The notes under the pieces were generated by a model that was not told the origin of the DNA, made no database searches, and worked only from the letters and a program-made list of their open reading frames with translations. From Pseudomonas bohemica (GTDB lineage: Bacteria > Pseudomonadota > Gammaproteobacteria > Pseudomonadales > Pseudomonadaceae), in the NCBI RefSeq assembly GCF_002934685.1, contig NZ_NKHL01000115.1, forward strand, positions 1 through 64,000: DNA of 64,000 nucleotides, written 5' to 3'. Made by a program: the position numbers and the translations under genes. Shown here piece by piece: positions 62,423 through 64,000 of the stretch (position 1 is the stretch's first letter; every line of letters begins with the position of its first letter).

Positions 62423-62899
62423 ATGAAAGGCGACATTACAGTCATCCAGCATCTCAACAAGATCCTCGGAAACGAGCTGGTCGCGATCAACCAGTACTTT
62501 CTGCATGCGCGCATGTATGAGGACTGGGGTCTGAACAAGCTGGGCAAACACGAGTACCACGAATCCATTGACGAGATGAAACACGCTGACAAATTGATCA
62601 AGCGCATCCTGTTTCTGGAAGGCCTGCCAAACCTGCAGGACCTGGGCAAGATCCTGATCGGTGAACACACCCGAGAAATGCTCGACTGCGACCTGAAGAT
62701 CGAGCGCAAAGGCCATGCGGATCTGAAAGCGGCGATCGCGCATTGCGAAACCGTTGGCGACTTCGGTAGCCGCGAGCTGCTGGAAGATATCCTTGAGTCC
62801 GAAGAAGAACACATCGACTGGCTGGAAACTCAGCTGGGCCTGATCGACAAGGTCGGCATCGAGAACTACCTGCAATCGCAGATGGGTGAAGAAGACTGA
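62423..62899 (+). CDS. bfrB: Bacterioferritin
   Basis: 158 residues from ATG 62423 (MKGDITVIQH). Four-helix ferritin subunit. Haem ligand Met in HESIDEMKHADKLIKR near 46-61. Ferroxidase residues Glu in NELVAINQYFLHARM and in ESIDEMKHAD, plus ILESEEEHIDWLE near 128. It stores iron as a 24-mer and works with Bfd. An upstream in-frame ATG at 62381 is unlikely because the typical N-terminus starts at MKGD. AT-rich leader (62265-62400) with TTGACA at 62353 but no good -10. Confidence 0.95.
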   Translation: MKGDITVIQHLNKILGNELVAINQYFLHARMYEDWGLNKLGKHEYHESIDEMKHADKLIKRILFLEGLPNLQDLGKILIGEHTREMLDCDLKIERKGHADLKAAIAHCETVGDFGSRELLEDILESEEEHIDWLETQLGLIDKVGIENYLQSQMGEED

Positions 62900-62915
62900 C
62901 TTCAGCCTCTTCCCC

Positions 62916-62955
62916 AAAAAGCCCCGCCTGGCGTCGAGTCAGGTGGGGCTTTTTT
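62916..62955 (+). terminator. Terminator after bfr
   Basis: AAAAAGCCCCGCCTG against CAGGTGGGGCTTTTTT with a 9-base loop; strong T-run. Confidence 0.9.
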
Positions 62956-63002
62956 GTGCGCGGTAAATCACTGGTGGGCTGTAGGCTAAACCCCATGCCC
63001 AT

Positions 63003-63040
63003 AAAAAAACCCCGAGTCTGCAAAAGACCGGGGCTTTTTC
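63003..63040. terminator. Terminator of grxD (minus strand), possibly bidirectional
   Basis: AAAAAAACCCCGAGTCTGC ... GACCGGGGCTTTTTC: CCCCG-GTC/GAC-CGGGG stem with T-runs on both sides. Confidence 0.9.
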
Positions 63041-63054
63041 GTGAACCACCCAAA

Positions 63055-63384
63055 TCAGGCAGTTGCGTTTTTCTCAACAGCTGCCTTGATCAAAGGCTGC
63101 AACTCACCGGCTGCATGCATCTCGGCAATGATGTCGCTACCACCCACCAGCTCACCATCTACCCACAACTGCGGGAAGGTCGGCCAGTTTGCGTACTTGG
63201 GCAGGTTTGCACGGATTTCCGGGTTCTGCAGAATATCGACGTACGCGAACTTCTCGCCACACGCCATCAATGCCTGCGACGCCTTGGCCGAGAAGCCGCA
63301 CTGCGGGGCATTGGGAGCGCCTTTCATGTAAAGCAGAACGGTGTTTTTGGCAATCTGGTCTTTGATCGTTTCGATGATATCCAT
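63055..63384 (-). CDS. grxD: Monothiol glutaredoxin GrxD
   Basis: 109 residues from ATG 63384. CGFS active site in PQCGFSAKASQAL near 30-42, GSH-binding TFPQLWVDGELVGGSDII near 70-87. Binds a [2Fe-2S] cluster as a dimer, transfers it and links Fe-S assembly with iron sensing. As recalled, lies beside bfr and bfd in P. aeruginosa. Convergent with bfr. Confidence 0.96.
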   Translation of the reverse strand: MDIIETIKDQIAKNTVLLYMKGAPNAPQCGFSAKASQALMACGEKFAYVDILQNPEIRANLPKYANWPTFPQLWVDGELVGGSDIIAEMHAAGELQPLIKAAVEKNATA

Positions 63385-63500
63385 GGAGCACCTCGGCTTA
63401 ACTTTACGACTGTATGAGTCGACACGGTGGCGCATTCTAACCGATTCCCTAGCGTAACGCTCGGACTTGGCTTTGGTCGATCCGATAAATATGATGAGCG

Positions 63501-64000
63501 TCATGCCGCTGCGACAGTCACCGGCACCCCGTTCAGCGCGGCGTTGCCGGACACTGCATCCATCTGCCGTTCGTCGGTCAAGTCATTGGCGCTCTCCCCC
63601 GGTTGATCGCGGGCAATGTCCATCTGCACGCCCGGTCGGCCATGCCCCCAGCCATGGGGCAGGCTGACAACACCGCGCATCATGTCGCTGCTGCCCATCA
63701 CTTCCACCTCGATCATCCCCACCCGAGAACTCACGCGAACCCGCTGGCCGTCGCTCAAGCCGCGGCTCGCAAGGTCGTCCGGGTGCATCAGCAGCTGATG
63801 CCGCGGCTTGCCCTTCACCAGCCGATGGTAGTTATGCATCCACGAGTTGTTGCTGCGCACATGACGTCGTCCGATCAGCACAAGCTCATCGGCTTGCGGC
63901 AGCACAGCCATAGCGAAACGCACCAAATCGGCGAGGATCACCTCCGGCGCAGCCTGCACACGCTGATTGGCAGTTCTCAGCCGTGATGCCAGGTTGGGCT
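63501..64000 (-). CDS. C-terminal part of a molybdopterin oxidoreductase
   Basis: Open reading frame continues to the right edge of the window, so the gene is partial; about 166 codons are visible. The segment MHPDDLASRGLSDGQRVRV (about 57-75 from a pseudo-start at 63959) and VVSLPHGWGHGRP, then NDLTDERQMDAVSGNAALN, is the C-terminal molybdopterin dinucleotide-binding domain of the DMSO-reductase family (e.g. formate dehydrogenase- or arsenate reductase-like). Substrate unknown. Confidence 0.85.
   Translation of the reverse strand, partial: PNLASRLRTANQRVQAAPEVILADLVRFAMAVLPQADELVLIGRRHVRSNNSWMHNYHRLVKGKPRHQLLMHPDDLASRGLSDGQRVRVSSRVGMIEVEVMGSSDMMRGVVSLPHGWGHGRPGVQMDIARDQPGESANDLTDERQMDAVSGNAALNGVPVTVAAA

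Overview
The window is about 64 kb of high-GC, densely coded chromosome from a Pseudomonas, most likely of the P. fluorescens / P. syringae lineage. The evidence is the protein families and gene orders (rapA - YkgJ protein - MHYT/GGDEF/EAL protein; braCDEFG; pdxH - OmpA lipoprotein - esterase - dinG; argG - motY - pyrC - rnt - bfd - bfr - grxD), and three families of short REP-type palindromes between genes. No rRNA, tRNA, prophage, insertion sequence or CRISPR array was seen.

Layout. 1-8.1 kb: a tiny membrane protein resembling the cbb3 oxidase subunit CcoM under a well-placed ANR/FNR-type site, two small hypotheticals, rapA, a YkgJ cysteine-cluster protein and a large c-di-GMP enzyme of the NbdA type, then a DUF2288 protein. 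8.4-13.4 kb: the complete branched-chain amino acid ABC importer braC-braDEFG. 13.6-17.8 kb: a LysR regulator divergent from an SDR-like protein that lacks the usual catalytic pair, a COG3650 lipoprotein and an FAD-dependent dehydrogenase. 18.1-25.7 kb: nhaA, a glycine-zipper lipoprotein, pdxH, an OmpA lipoprotein with aromatic repeats, a serine hydrolase and a secreted GH50/agarase-like enzyme. 25.9-36.9 kb: dinG with a candidate LexA box, a CopD-like membrane protein, a glycine-rich secreted protein overlapping a DUF1145 gene, an OmpA/TSP3 lipoprotein, a run of small genes including two SEC-C proteins, and a QuiP-like acylase.

37.1-47.8 kb: a DNA-repair module in two halves. MBL exonuclease and ATP-dependent ligase lie at 37.1-39.9 kb, Lhr-type helicase and PdeM phosphoesterase at 44.6-47.8 kb, and the arginine/ornithine importer aotJQMOP lies between them without the argR that follows it in P. 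aeruginosa. 47.8-54.9 kb: a small proline-rich protein, dcd, a cold-shock protein, apbC, metG, an orphan rnfB without a membrane anchor or the other rnf genes, nth and a PA3496-type small protein. 55-57.3 kb: a NarL-type response regulator and a 1.2-kb AT-rich stretch leading to an orphan protein with two helix-turn-helix-like segments. 57.5-64 kb: argG, motY, pyrC-rnt, the iron-storage pair bfd/bfr (bfd with a Fur-like site inside a near-consensus promoter), grxD, and the 3' end of a molybdopterin oxidoreductase cut by the window edge.

No clearly new multi-gene defence or biosynthetic system was found. The most interesting leads are the split repair module, the soluble orphan RnfB, a nested structured element upstream of the YkgJ gene, the ANR-controlled micro-gene, the modified OmpA lipoprotein, the orphan two-HTH gene in the AT-rich island, and long dispersed repeats that are not REPs. 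Coordinates and motifs were read by eye. Family names and P. aeruginosa gene orders come from memory, without database searches.
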